In this document: positions 1 to 8,094 of the stretch, one piece after another
How the letters are laid out: every line of letters starts with the position of its first letter
Numbering within the stretch: the first letter of the stretch is position 1
Origin: Nocardioides panacis
Lineage (GTDB): Bacteria > Actinomycetota > Actinomycetes > Propionibacteriales > Nocardioidaceae
Assembly (NCBI RefSeq): GCF_019039255.1
Contig: NZ_CP077062.1
Coordinates: forward strand, 2,604,001-2,668,000
Reading direction: 5' to 3'
DNA length: 64,000 nucleotides
The notes under the pieces: model-generated
Database searches by the model: none
Told to the model about the DNA's origin: nothing
Seen by the model: the letters and a program-made list of their open reading frames with translations, nothing else
Made by a program: the position numbers and the translations under genes

Positions 1-189
1 GATCGTCACGAACGGGATGTCGGTGCGGTCCAGGTCGGGCAGCCGCGGGGAGCTGGCCGCCGCCTGCGCCGCCTGCTCGACCTCGGCCGGGAACTCCGGG
101 TGCACCCCGAGGTCCTGCTGGATGGCGGTGATCCCGGCGCGCAGCGTGTCGCCGTCTGCGTGCAGGACCCTCACGACTCGTCTCGGCAC
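1..189 (-). CDS. RNB-domain ribonuclease (RNase II/R family), N-terminal fragment
   Basis: The gene runs off the left edge; only the first 63 codons are here. The translation reads VPRRVVRVLHADGDTLRAG and later LPDLDRTDIPFVTI. The LDRTDIPFVTI segment resembles what precedes the RNB catalytic domain in actinobacterial RNase II-like proteins, which degrade RNA 3' to 5'. I chose the GTG at 189 over the in-frame GTG at 174 because a GAGGGG ribosome-binding site lies about 9 nt upstream and the longer N-terminus looks like family members. It is transcribed divergently from yaaA, with about 50 bases between the two starts. The family call rests on a short fragment. Confidence 0.72.
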   Translation of the reverse strand, partial: MPRRVVRVLHADGDTLRAGITAIQQDLGVHPEFPAEVEQAAQAAASSPRLPDLDRTDIPFVTI

Positions 190-239
190 AGCTGGTCACC
201 CCTCGCACGTGTAGGTGCCGGCCAGCATAAGGTGACGCG

Positions 240-1022
240 GTGCTGATCCTGCTGCCCCCGTCGGAGGGGAAGACCTCCCCGCGCCGCGGCAAGCCCCTCG
301 ACCTGGCCTCACTGTCGTTCCCCGAGCTGGAGCAGCACCGCGCGGAGGTCCTCGACGCCCTCGTCGCCCTGTGTACGACGGACGTGCCGGCCGACGCGGC
401 CCGGGTGCTCGGGCTCGGCACCACCCAGACCGCCGACGTCGCGGCGAACGCGCGGCTGCCGACGGCCCCGACGGCGCGCGCGGACACGGTCTACAGCGGC
501 GTGCTCTACGAGGCGCTCGGGCTCGGCTCGCTGACCGGTGCGGCGCGCCGGCGGGCCACGTCCTGGCTCGCGGTGACCTCCGGCCTGTTCGGGCTGCTCC
601 GCCCGGCGGACCGGGTCCCGGCCTACCGGCTCTCCGGCGACGTGTCGCTGCCCGGTACTGGCACCGTGTCGACGTACTGGAGCCGGCGGCTCGACGAGAG
701 CGTGCGCGCGGTCGCCGGTCGTGGCCTGGTGGTGGACCTGCGCTCCTCGACGTACGCGTCGTTCTGGCGGCCGGCGCCCGACCTGGCCCGCAAGGTCGTG
801 ACGCTGCGCGTGCTGCACGAGGTCGATGGCACCCGCAAGGCGGTCTCGCACTTCAACAAGGCGACCAAGGGCCGCCTCGTGCGCGCGCTGCTGGAGGACG
901 GCACCGCCCCCGCCACCCCGGCCCGGTTCGCCGCGCACCTGCGCGCGCTCGGCTGGACCGTCGAGGAGGGCCCGGCCGGACGGCACGGCACCCAGCTCGA
1001 CGTGGTCGTCAGCGACCTGTGA
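240..1022 (+). CDS. yaaA: YaaA family peroxide-stress / DNA-binding protein (UPF0246)
   Basis: A 260-residue protein with the YaaA/DUF328 signature: LLPPSEGKT at the N-terminus, DLRSSTYASFW near residue 165 and HFNKATKGR near residue 203. In E. coli YaaA limits free iron during hydrogen peroxide stress and the fold binds DNA; that role is known for the family, not shown here. The start is the GTG at 240, just after the divergent RNase promoter region. Its 3' end overlaps the convergent RNase HI-phosphatase gene by 14 bases. Length is normal for the family. Confidence 0.9.
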   Translation: MLILLPPSEGKTSPRRGKPLDLASLSFPELEQHRAEVLDALVALCTTDVPADAARVLGLGTTQTADVAANARLPTAPTARADTVYSGVLYEALGLGSLTGAARRRATSWLAVTSGLFGLLRPADRVPAYRLSGDVSLPGTGTVSTYWSRRLDESVRAVAGRGLVVDLRSSTYASFWRPAPDLARKVVTLRVLHEVDGTRKAVSHFNKATKGRLVRALLEDGTAPATPARFAAHLRALGWTVEEGPAGRHGTQLDVVVSDL

Positions 1023-2151
1023 ACGCGGCGTCCGTCGGGCGCGCGTTGAACATCCGCAGCGCGGCGTTGCCGTCGGCGAAGTAGGACAGCACCGTCACCG
1101 ACGCCGGAGCCATCTCCATCCGGTAGACCGACTCCAGCGGGGCGCCCAGCGCGTGCGCGACGAGCACCTTGATCGGCGTGACGTGGCTGACCGCGAGGAC
1201 CGTGCGGCCGCCGTACTCGGCGAGCAGCCGCTCGAGCCCGGCGAGCACCCGCTTCTCCACGACCCGGAACGACTCGCCCCCGCCGGGCGCGTGGTCGAGC
1301 GAGCCCAGCCAGGCGTCCAGGTCGTCGGGGTGCCGCTCGCGGATCTCCGCGAAGGTCATCCCGTCCCAGCTCCCGAACTCCATCTCCGCGAGCCCGGGCT
1401 CCACGACCAGCGGCTTGTCGAGCCGCTCGGCGAGGATCTCGGCGGACTCCCGTGTGCGGCGGACGGGCGAGGCCACGACCGTGTCGATCTCGCCGGCCAG
1501 CGGGGCGAGCCAGTCGCCGGTGGCCCGGACCTGCGCCCGGCCCTCCTCGACGAGGCCGGGGTCGCTGCCGCCGAGACCGCCGGAGAAGCGCTTGTCCAGG
1601 GTGTGCCCGGTGACGCCGTGCCGGACCAGCACCAGGGTGGTGGCGGCACCGCCGGGCGACCAGCCGCGCTGCTCGGTGGCCGACGCGGCCGGTGCCTGCG
1701 CCGGGGCCTGCGCCTCGACGGCGGTTTGCGCGGGCCGGCCGGACGCCTGCGCGTCGAGCGCCGCGTTGAGGATCCGGTCCGCGTGCTTGTTCTGCTCGCG
1801 CGGGATCCAGGTGTACGTCGTCCCGGCCGGCGCCAGCGCACGGGCCCGCTCGGCCAGCGCGCGCATGTCCTGGTGCTTGATCTTCCAGCGTCCCGACATC
1901 TGCTCGACGACCAGCTTGGAGTCCATCCGCACCTCGAGCCGCGCGCCGGGGGTGTGCTCCCGGTAGAGCTCGAGGCCGGCGACCAGGCCGGAGTACTCCG
2001 CGACGTTGTTGGTCGCGACCCCGAGGTACTCCGCCCGCTCGGCGATCACCTCACGGGTCTCCGCGTCGAGCAGCACGGCGCCGTACGCCGCCGCCCCGGG
2101 GTTGCCGCGCGAACCGCCGTCGGCCTCGATCAGGACGGAGCGGGACACCAT
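1009..2151 (-). CDS. Bifunctional RNase HI / histidine-phosphatase (Rv2228c-like)
   Basis: A 380-residue two-domain protein. Residues 1-130 are RNase HI, with acidic residues D11 (EADGGSRGNPG), E52 (NNVAEYSG) and D77 (RMDSKL), and should cleave RNA in RNA-DNA hybrids. From about residue 172 a histidine-phosphatase domain follows, with the RHG motif at 177-179 and a late SHVTPIK motif; in mycobacteria this half is linked to alpha-ribazole phosphate dephosphorylation. An Ala/Pro-rich linker separates the halves. The ATG at 2151 shares one base with the upstream stop (TGATG), so translation is coupled to the zinc-ribbon gene. Order with that gene and Nif3 matches Rv2228c-Rv2230c. Confidence 0.93.
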   Translation of the reverse strand: MVSRSVLIEADGGSRGNPGAAAYGAVLLDAETREVIAERAEYLGVATNNVAEYSGLVAGLELYREHTPGARLEVRMDSKLVVEQMSGRWKIKHQDMRALAERARALAPAGTTYTWIPREQNKHADRILNAALDAQASGRPAQTAVEAQAPAQAPAASATEQRGWSPGGAATTLVLVRHGVTGHTLDKRFSGGLGGSDPGLVEEGRAQVRATGDWLAPLAGEIDTVVASPVRRTRESAEILAERLDKPLVVEPGLAEMEFGSWDGMTFAEIRERHPDDLDAWLGSLDHAPGGGESFRVVEKRVLAGLERLLAEYGGRTVLAVSHVTPIKVLVAHALGAPLESVYRMEMAPASVTVLSYFADGNAALRMFNARPTDAAFTGR

Positions 2152-2894
2152 CAGATGCCGGACTCCGCGGTGCGCACCAGGATCCGGTTGCACTCCTCGC
2201 AGCGGATCACCTCGTCGAGCGGCGCCTTGGCGATCACGCCCAGGTCGTGGGCGTTGAGCTGCAGGCTGCAGCCGGTGCACTGCCGGGCCCGCAGCACGGC
2301 GGCCCCGACGCCGCCCTTCTGGGCGCGCACCTTCTCGTAGAGCGCGAGCAGGTCGGCCGGCACGCCGGTCGCGGTGACCTTCCGCTCGGCGGTCACGGAC
2401 TCGGCCTCCCGGGTGATCTCGGCGGCGGCGGCGTCCCGGCTGGTGACCAGCGCGGCCGACCGGGCGTCGATCTCCGCGAGCCGGTCGGCGATCCGGGACT
2501 GCTCGGCCTGCGCGGCCTCGAGCTGCTCCATCACGTCGAGCTCGGTGTCCTCGAGCTCGCTGATGCGGCGGGTCAGCGAGACCAGCTCCTGCTGCATGTG
2601 CGCGAGGTCCTTGGGGTTGGTGATCAGCCCCTGGTCCATGCGCTCCTGGTCGCGCTTGCGCCGGGTCTTGACCTGCTCCACGTCGGAGTCGGCTTTGCGC
2701 TGCTCGCGGGTCAGGTCCTCGACCTTGATGGTGGCGTCGCGACCGTGGTCGACGAGCTCGGCCCGCTCGGCGGCGAGGGTGGCGATCTCCTGCGTCTCCG
2801 GGAGGCTGCGCAGCCGGTGCCCCAGCAGGTCGATCCGGGCGTCGAGCTCCTGGACGTCCAGGAGCTTCAGCTGGGAGAAAGCGTCGGCCTTCAG
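2151..2894 (-). CDS. C4-type zinc-ribbon coiled-coil protein (Rv2229c-like)
   Basis: About 247 residues: a long charged helical region likely to form a coiled coil (roughly residues 1-190), then a C-terminal zinc ribbon with CTGC at 206-209 and CEEC at 232-235. The molecular role of this conserved actinobacterial family is not established. An internal ATG at 2681 would remove the first 71 residues, which belong to the family. The likely start is a rare CTG at 2894 (reading LKADAFSQLKLLDVQ), 6 nt after GAGGAG. It sits between Nif3 and the RNase HI gene in one minus-strand operon. Confidence 0.85.
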   Translation of the reverse strand: MKADAFSQLKLLDVQELDARIDLLGHRLRSLPETQEIATLAAERAELVDHGRDATIKVEDLTREQRKADSDVEQVKTRRKRDQERMDQGLITNPKDLAHMQQELVSLTRRISELEDTELDVMEQLEAAQAEQSRIADRLAEIDARSAALVTSRDAAAAEITREAESVTAERKVTATGVPADLLALYEKVRAQKGGVGAAVLRARQCTGCSLQLNAHDLGVIAKAPLDEVIRCEECNRILVRTAESGI

Positions 2895-2937
2895 GGTGTT
2901 CTCCTCGTATGGAAGTGGGGTGTGCGTCCAGATGGTC

Positions 2938-3789
2938 TCACCGGCGGGCCGGTCGATCCACCCGGAAGGTCCACGGGTCGGTGACGATGTCGCTGACCCG
3001 GGTCTCCACCGTATCCCCCAGCGCTGCCGTGGCCGCCAGCAGTTTGCGCTCGACGACCGGGAGCCAGGTCCACTCCGCGGCCCAGTGCGCCACGTCGACC
3101 AGTGCCGGACCGCCGTGCTCGAGGAACTCCCCGGCCCGGTGGTGCCGCAGGTCGGAGGTGAGGTAGACGTCCGCGTCGGTGCCGAGGACGGTGTCGAGCA
3201 TGAAGTCCCCGGCCCCGCTGCCGACCACCACCGTCTCGACGGTCCGGTCCGGGTCCCCCGCCACGCGGACCCCGTGCGCGGTACCGGGCAGCGCGGCGTC
3301 CACCCGGGCCGCGAAGTCCCGCAGCGTGGTGGGTGCGGCCAGCCGGCCGATCCGTCCGTGGCCGCGCGTCGCGCGGCGCTCGTCGGCCGCGGCGCCGTCC
3401 TCCTCCACGACCACGCGGGGGTCCACGATCCCGACGGCCCGGGCCAGCGACTCGTTGACCCCGTCGGCGGGGACGTCGGCGTTGGTGTGCGCGGTGAACA
3501 GCGCGGTGCCGGACCGGATCAGCCCGTGCAGCACCCGGCCCTTGGGGGTGGTGGCGGCGACGCCGTGCACCGGCGTGAGCAGCAGCGGGTGGTGGCAGAC
3601 GATCAGGTCGGCACCCCACTCGGCGGCCTCGGCCACCACGGTCGGGGCCGGGTCGACGGCGAGCAGCACCCGCGCGACCGGCTGGTCGGGGTCGCCGCAG
3701 ACCAGGCCGACCGCGTCCCAGTCCGCGGCCCAGGCCGGGTCGTACCAGCCGTCCAGCAGCGCGGTCAGGTCCGACAGGCGCAGGGTCAT
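2938..3789 (-). CDS. Nif3-like dinuclear metal centre hexameric protein
   Basis: A 283-residue Nif3/DUF34 family protein. Metal-ligand motifs are visible as CHHPLLL near residue 64 and HTNAD near residue 97, with a C-terminal SDLRHH/DVAHW region. Members form toroidal hexamers with a two-metal site and are often tied to GTP cyclohydrolase-type or cofactor-related chemistry, though the substrate is unsettled. It starts the minus-strand operon leading to the zinc-ribbon and RNase HI-phosphatase genes. tRNA-Val lies 45 bases upstream in the same direction. Confidence 0.92.
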   Translation of the reverse strand: MTLRLSDLTALLDGWYDPAWAADWDAVGLVCGDPDQPVARVLLAVDPAPTVVAEAAEWGADLIVCHHPLLLTPVHGVAATTPKGRVLHGLIRSGTALFTAHTNADVPADGVNESLARAVGIVDPRVVVEEDGAAADERRATRGHGRIGRLAAPTTLRDFAARVDAALPGTAHGVRVAGDPDRTVETVVVGSGAGDFMLDTVLGTDADVYLTSDLRHHRAGEFLEHGGPALVDVAHWAAEWTWLPVVERKLLAATAALGDTVETRVSDIVTDPWTFRVDRPARR

Positions 3790-3834
3790 GGCGGCGAGCC
3801 TAGAGGACCTGTGAGGGTCTTCTGGAGGGAGCGG

Positions 3835-3906
3835 TGGGCGCAGCAGGGATCGAACCTGCGACCACCTCGTTGTAAGCGAGGTGCTCTACCGCTGAGCTAT
3901 ACGCCC
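3835..3906 (-). tRNA. tRNA-Val (anticodon TAC)
   Basis: 72 nt fold into a complete cloverleaf on the minus strand: acceptor GGGCGTA/TGCGCCC, D stem GCTC/GAGC, anticodon stem CCTCG/CGAGG with loop CTTACAA (anticodon TAC), and T arm GCAGG-TTCGATC-CCTGC. The discriminator is A and CCA is not encoded. It is transcribed in the same direction as the Nif3 operon. Confidence 0.97.
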
Positions 3907-3960
3907 GAGACGCCGGGGACCGGCGAAGCGCGGGTCAGCCTACGCGAGCGCGCGGACCGG

Positions 3961-4011
3961 CCACAAAAACAAACAACGACCGCTGGCGTCTCGGGTCACC
4001 AGCGGTCGTTG
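3961..4011 (-). terminator. Rho-independent terminator downstream of ahpE
   Basis: A perfect 13-bp inverted repeat (CAACGACCGCTGG at 3974-3986, CCAGCGGTCGTTG at 3999-4011) with a 12-nt loop. Read on the minus strand it is followed by TTTGTTTTTGTGG, giving the expected U-rich tail. It lies about 90 bases past the stop of the peroxiredoxin gene and should end that transcript before tRNA-Val. Confidence 0.88.
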
Positions 4012-4103
4012 CAAGCACTATTCAACTACCCCGGGCCAAGCGGTGTCAGATCTTCGCGGCGATTTCCTTGAAAACTTTACTTACTCCGGCACCAGGAGTT
4101 CAC

Positions 4104-4565
4104 TCAGACCACTTCGGTGAGCACCCGTGCCTGCTCGTCGAGGTCGCGGGCGTCCCGCACCGCACTGTGCACCGCCCAGCGCAGCACCCCGTCCCGGTCG
4201 ACGACGAACGTGGAGCGGTCCGCACAACCGCGCTCCTCGTCGAGGACGTCGTACGCCCGCGCGGTCGCGCCGTGCGGCCAGAAGTCCGAGAGCAGCGGGA
4301 AGGTCAGTCCGTCCCGCTCGGCGAACGCCCGCAGCGAGAACATCGGGTCGCAGGAGACCGCGAGCACCTGGACGGTGTCGGACTGGAAGGTCGCCAGGCG
4401 GTCCCGCACCCCGCCGAGCTCGCCGGTGCACACCGAGCTGAAGGCGTAGGGGTAGAACATCACCACCACGGCCTTGCGGCCCCGGAACGACGCCAGCGAG
4501 ACCTGCTGCCCGTGCTGGTCGCGGAGCGTGAACCCGGGCGCCTCCTGGCTGACCTCCAGGGTCAC
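4104..4565 (-). CDS. ahpE: AhpE-type peroxiredoxin
   Basis: 153 residues, the same length as M. tuberculosis AhpE. The peroxidatic cysteine is C46 in YAFSSVCTGE; the downstream FPLLSDFWPHG and FVVDRDGVLRWAV segments match AhpE closely. It reduces peroxides through a cysteine sulfenic acid, in the cytoplasm. Additional cysteines (AVSCDPM, ERGCAD) exist, so a resolving Cys cannot be excluded. The GTG start at 4565 overlaps the restored stop of the upstream acyl-CoA synthetase by four bases (GTGA). Because of the upstream frameshift a naive reading fuses the two genes; they are separate. Nearby DUF3052 and aceE match the AhpE neighbourhood in mycobacteria. Confidence 0.9.
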   Translation of the reverse strand: MTLEVSQEAPGFTLRDQHGQQVSLASFRGRKAVVVMFYPYAFSSVCTGELGGVRDRLATFQSDTVQVLAVSCDPMFSLRAFAERDGLTFPLLSDFWPHGATARAYDVLDEERGCADRSTFVVDRDGVLRWAVHSAVRDARDLDEQARVLTEVV

Positions 4566-6200
4566 GGCGCGTCCTGCGGGCCGCGCTCGACCAGGTCTCG
4601 CTTGAGCACCTTGCCGGTGGCGTTGCGCGGCAGCTCGTCGAGGAACACGATCTCCCGCGGCACCTTGTAGCGCGCGAGGTTCTGCTTCCACGAAGTCCTT
4701 GAGCTCGTCCTGCGAGACCTGCGACCCCTCGGTGCGTACGACGAACGCGCGCAGCCGCTTGCCGTAGTCCTCGTCGTCGACCCCGAAGGCCGCCGCCTCC
4801 ACGACCTGGTCGTGGCGGGACAGGCAGTCCTCGACCTCCTGGGGGAAGACGTTCTCGCCGCCGGACACGATCATGTCGTCGTCGCGGCCCTCGACGATCA
4901 GCCGGCCGCCCTCGTCGAACCGCCCGACGTCACCGGTCGCCATCAGGCCGTCGACCAGGTCCTTGCTGCCGCCGCCGGTGTAGCCCTCGAACAGGATGCT
5001 GTTGCCGACGAAGATCCGGCCGGCCTCCCCCGCGGGGAGCTCGGCGCCGTCCTCGTCGAGGATCTTCACCACCGTCGCGAACGGCGGCCGGCCCGCCGTA
5101 CCCGGCGCCTCGCGGAGGTCGTCGGGGCTGGCGACCGTCGCGTAGGCGACCTCGGTGGAGCCGTAGACGTTGAACAGGTGGTCGCCGAACTGGTCCATCC
5201 AGGTGGTGCCGAGGTCGCCGGGCAGCGCCGACCCGGACGCGGCGACCACCTTGACGTTCGACAGGTCGTAGCGGTCGAGCGTCTCCTGCGGCAGCTGCAT
5301 GATCCGCTGCAGCATCACCGGGATCACCACGAGCGAGTCGCAGTCCTCCTCGACCAGGGTCTGCAGGCAGCCCTCGGGGTCGAACCTGCGGCGCAGCACG
5401 ACGGTGGAGCCGAGCAGCATGGCGAGCGCGAAGTGCGCCCACCCCCAGGTGTGGAACAGCGGGGCGGCCACGTGCGAGCGCCAGCCGGACTTCAGCGGCA
5501 GCCGGGACAGCAGCGCCGCGGCGGCCTCGATGCCGGCCTCGCTGCGGGGCGCGCCCTTCGGGGTGCCGGTCGTGCCGGAGGTGAGGATGATGATCCGGCT
5601 CTGCCTCGCCGGAGCGGGGTGGTCGCCGGGCGCCCCCTGGGCGATCAGCGACTCCAGGGTGACCCGGTCACCGGTGCCGGCGTCGTCCACCCAGCCGAGC
5701 ACCCGGTCCCGGGTGCCGGCCTCCTCGAGCATCGCGGTGAACTCCTCGTCGTGCACGACGACCCGGGGCGCCTCGCGCTCCAGCACGTCCACGAGCTGCG
5801 GACCGGCGAAGGCGGTGTTCAGGTAGAGGATGTCGGCGCCGAGCTTGGCGGCGGCGATGCTCGCGTCGACGAAGCCGCGGTGGTTGCGGCACATGATCGC
5901 GATCCCGTCGCCGGGCCGCACGCCCCGCGAGCGCAGGGCGTCCGCGAGCCGGTTGCTGCGGTCGTGCAGCTCACCGAACGTCAGCGCGCCGAGCTCGTCG
6001 ACGACCGCGGTCCGGTCGGTCTCCAGGATCGCCATCGCGGCGAAGCCGCCGGCCGGGCCGGTCCCCCACCGCAGCAGGGTCGCGCCGACGCGGGCCAGCT
6101 TGAGCGGCGGGTGCAGCCGTACGACGCCTGCGGAGGTGAGCACCCGCAGCAGGGTGGGCGCCTGGCCGAGGAGGCCGAGCCCCTTGGTGACCTTGCTCAA
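4562..6200 (-). CDS. Acyl-CoA synthetase (AMP-binding), frame broken at 4688-4689
   Basis: A long-chain fatty-acid-CoA ligase type enzyme of about 545 residues once the frame is restored. Adenylation motifs are LTSGTTGTPKGAP (A3, near residue 207), YGSTEVAYA (A5) and TGDVGRFDEGGR with GRDDDMIVSGGENVFP (A7/A8). One extra base at 4688/4689 throws off the last 40 residues. Removing it restores VKQNLARYKVPREIVF and PRNATGKVLKRDL, including the catalytic A10 lysine, ending at TGA 4562-4564. As sequenced the ligase loses that lysine and reads into ahpE. The start is TTG 6200, 5-6 nt after GGAGG. Either the base is a sequence error or the gene is a recent pseudogene. Confidence 0.85.
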
Positions 6201-6231
6201 CGAGTCCTCCTGAGCCGGGACGGTGCAGGGC

Positions 6232-6666
6232 TCAGTGCGCGGCCTTGGGAGCCACCAGGCGGGTCGCGGACCAGTCCTGGCTCACCGGCGCGGTCGTGGT
6301 CGTGGACAGGCCGGCCACCGGGGCTGCCTCGGCGACGTCGGCGGGGTCCACCGTGCCGGGCCGGCCCACCTTGGGCGTCAGCAGCCAGATCTCGCCGCCG
6401 GCCACCAGGTCGGTCAGGGAGTCGACGAGTGCGTCGACGAGGTCGCCGTCGGCCTCGCGCCACCACAGCAGCACGCAGTCCACGACATTGCCGTAGTCAC
6501 CGTCCACCATGTCGGCGTCGATGGTGTCCTCGATCGAGACGCGCAGGGCGTCGTCGACGTCCTCGTCCCAGCCGAGCTCCTGGACGACCATCCCGGTCTT
6601 CAGACCCAGCCGCTCGCCGGCGTTCTGGGTGGCGGTGCCTTCGGGGCCACCCGAGGTCGCGCTCAC
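6232..6666 (-). CDS. DUF3052 domain protein
   Basis: 144 residues, Rv2239c-like. Conserved features include LGLKTGMVVQELGWDEDVD, a central acidic stretch (DADMVDGDYGNVVD) and WLLTPKVGRPGTVDPADV. The function of DUF3052 is unknown. The GTG at 6666 (reading SATSGGPEG) follows GGAGGAG at close spacing; a longer frame upstream lacks family similarity. It lies 31 bases upstream of the acyl-CoA synthetase in the same direction, between ahpE and aceE as in mycobacteria. Confidence 0.88.
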   Translation of the reverse strand: MSATSGGPEGTATQNAGERLGLKTGMVVQELGWDEDVDDALRVSIEDTIDADMVDGDYGNVVDCVLLWWREADGDLVDALVDSLTDLVAGGEIWLLTPKVGRPGTVDPADVAEAAPVAGLSTTTTAPVSQDWSATRLVAPKAAH

Positions 6667-6792
6667 GTCACTCCTCCACATCTCGAATCTCGTCGTCCGG
6701 TCGCCACGGCGTCCGGTGCTGCACTGTTGCGCGTAGTTCATCGGAAGTCGACCCGGCGCGCAAGGCACCGAGACGGGTGCCAGGCTACTGCC

Positions 6793-7398
6793 ATGCACGC
6801 CGACCGCTCGCCGAATCCGGTGACTGCGCCCCTGCCGCCCCCGGCACCGGCCGCCCAGCCGCCCCGGGTGGTCGCCGTCGCGGCCAGCGCCGGGCACCGG
6901 TTCAGCAAGCAGACGCGGCCGGTCATCCGGCTCGTCGAGGGCCTCGGGGTGGAGGGCGACGCGCACCTCGGGGAGACCGTCCAGCACCGGTCCCGGGTGC
7001 GCCGCGACCCCTCGCAGCCCAACCTGCGCCAGGTGCACCTGATCCACGCCGAGCTCTTCGAGGAGGTGCACGGGGACGGCCCGCGGGTGCTCCCCGGCGA
7101 CCTCGGCGAGAACGTCACCACCTGTGGCGTCGACCTGCTCGCGCTGTCCGCCGGGACCCTGCTGCTGCTCGGCGACACCGCCGAGGTGGTGGTCACCGGG
7201 CTCCGCAACCCGTGCGTGCAGATCGACCGCTTCCAGCCCGGTCTCCTCGCACGGGTGGTAGGTCGTGACGCCCAGGGCCGGGTGGTGCGCAAGGCGGGGG
7301 TGATGGCCGTCGTACGACGGGGTGGCGAGGTGCGTCCGGGCGACCCGGTGACCGTCGTACCCCCGGACGGGCCGCACCGTCCGCTCGAGGCCGTCTAG
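6793..7398 (+). CDS. MOSC domain-containing protein
   Basis: 201 residues. After a Pro/Ala-rich start, the MOSC fold is recognisable: VEGDAHLGETVQHRS near residue 55, LRQVHLIHAELFEEV, GDLGENVTTCGVDL and TGLRNPCVQIDRFQ, the last with the Cys typical of the family. MOSC domains carry sulfur or molybdenum-cofactor related activities; the substrate cannot be read here. The ATG at 6793 was taken as start because upstream sequence is the divergent DUF3052 leader. The 3' end overlaps the convergent DHFR-like gene by four bases. Confidence 0.88.
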   Translation: MHADRSPNPVTAPLPPPAPAAQPPRVVAVAASAGHRFSKQTRPVIRLVEGLGVEGDAHLGETVQHRSRVRRDPSQPNLRQVHLIHAELFEEVHGDGPRVLPGDLGENVTTCGVDLLALSAGTLLLLGDTAEVVVTGLRNPCVQIDRFQPGLLARVVGRDAQGRVVRKAGVMAVVRRGGEVRPGDPVTVVPPDGPHRPLEAV

Positions 7399-7949
7399 GA
7401 CCGCGGCACGTCGTAGGTCAGGTCGACCATCTGGCCGTTGCGGGCGACGTCGACGAGCCGGAGCCCCTCGATGCGGCGCGGCAGCAGCGGGGCGCCGGAC
7501 CCCAGCGTCACCGGCGCGACGCTGACGATGACCTGGTCGAGCAGCCCGGCGTCGTGGAACTGGCCCACCAGGTCGCCGCCGCCGACCAGCCACACGTTGC
7601 GGTCCCCGGCCGCCGCGACCAGGTCCGGGTGCACGACCGCGACGTCGCCCTGCACGAACCGCAGGTCGGCCCCGGGGATCGGCGTGAGCTCCCGGTGGCT
7701 GAACACCCAGGACGGCCGGTCGGCGTAGAACTCCTGCCAGCGTTGGGGGTTCTCCAGCAGGTGCTCGTGGTCGAGCACCCACTGGTACGTCGTCGCGCCC
7801 ATCGCCATCGCACCGACGCCGGCCAGGAACTCCGCGAACCCGCTGCCCTCGTCCTCGCGCTCGACGGCGAACAGCCAGTCCAGGGAGTTGTCCGCGTCGG
7901 CGAGGAAGCCGTCGAGCGTCGTGGCGGTGCAGTACTGGGTGAGCGCCAT
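7395..7949 (-). CDS. Dihydrofolate reductase family protein (RibD C-terminal fold)
   Basis: 184 residues of the RibD_C/DHFR-like family: TTLDGFLADADNSLDWL near the N-terminus, MGATTYQWVL and a GGGDLVGQFHDAGLLDQV segment. These proteins bind NADPH and reduce pterin or flavin-precursor type substrates, but most single-domain actinobacterial members have no assigned substrate. It is transcribed away from aceE; the 145 bases between the two starts hold both promoters. Confidence 0.9.
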   Translation of the reverse strand: MALTQYCTATTLDGFLADADNSLDWLFAVEREDEGSGFAEFLAGVGAMAMGATTYQWVLDHEHLLENPQRWQEFYADRPSWVFSHRELTPIPGADLRFVQGDVAVVHPDLVAAAGDRNVWLVGGGDLVGQFHDAGLLDQVIVSVAPVTLGSGAPLLPRRIEGLRLVDVARNGQMVDLTYDVPRS

Positions 7950-8094
7950 GCGCTCACCCTAGGCACCGGACGTTCGCTACTGATCGGTAGATTTCCTGCG
8001 CGACGCGGGCGTGACACGATGAGCGGGGAACCAGCCCGTGACCCGGGCCGGCTCCCACCACGCAGTGCACACCGAGCACGAGAGCAGAGGAATC

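Noticed and set aside
17-214. 65-codon plus-strand frame at the left edge
   Set aside because: It is antisense to the RNB ribonuclease fragment, whose translation matches its family.
1009-1022. The 14-base tail-to-tail overlap of yaaA and the RNase HI-phosphatase as a special arrangement
   Set aside because: Short convergent overlaps are ordinary in compact actinobacterial genomes.
4104-6200. A single open frame that looks like an acyl-CoA synthetase-peroxiredoxin fusion
   Set aside because: The junction arises from one surplus base; the restored frame ends the ligase at 4562 with a GTGA overlap into a complete 153-residue AhpE.
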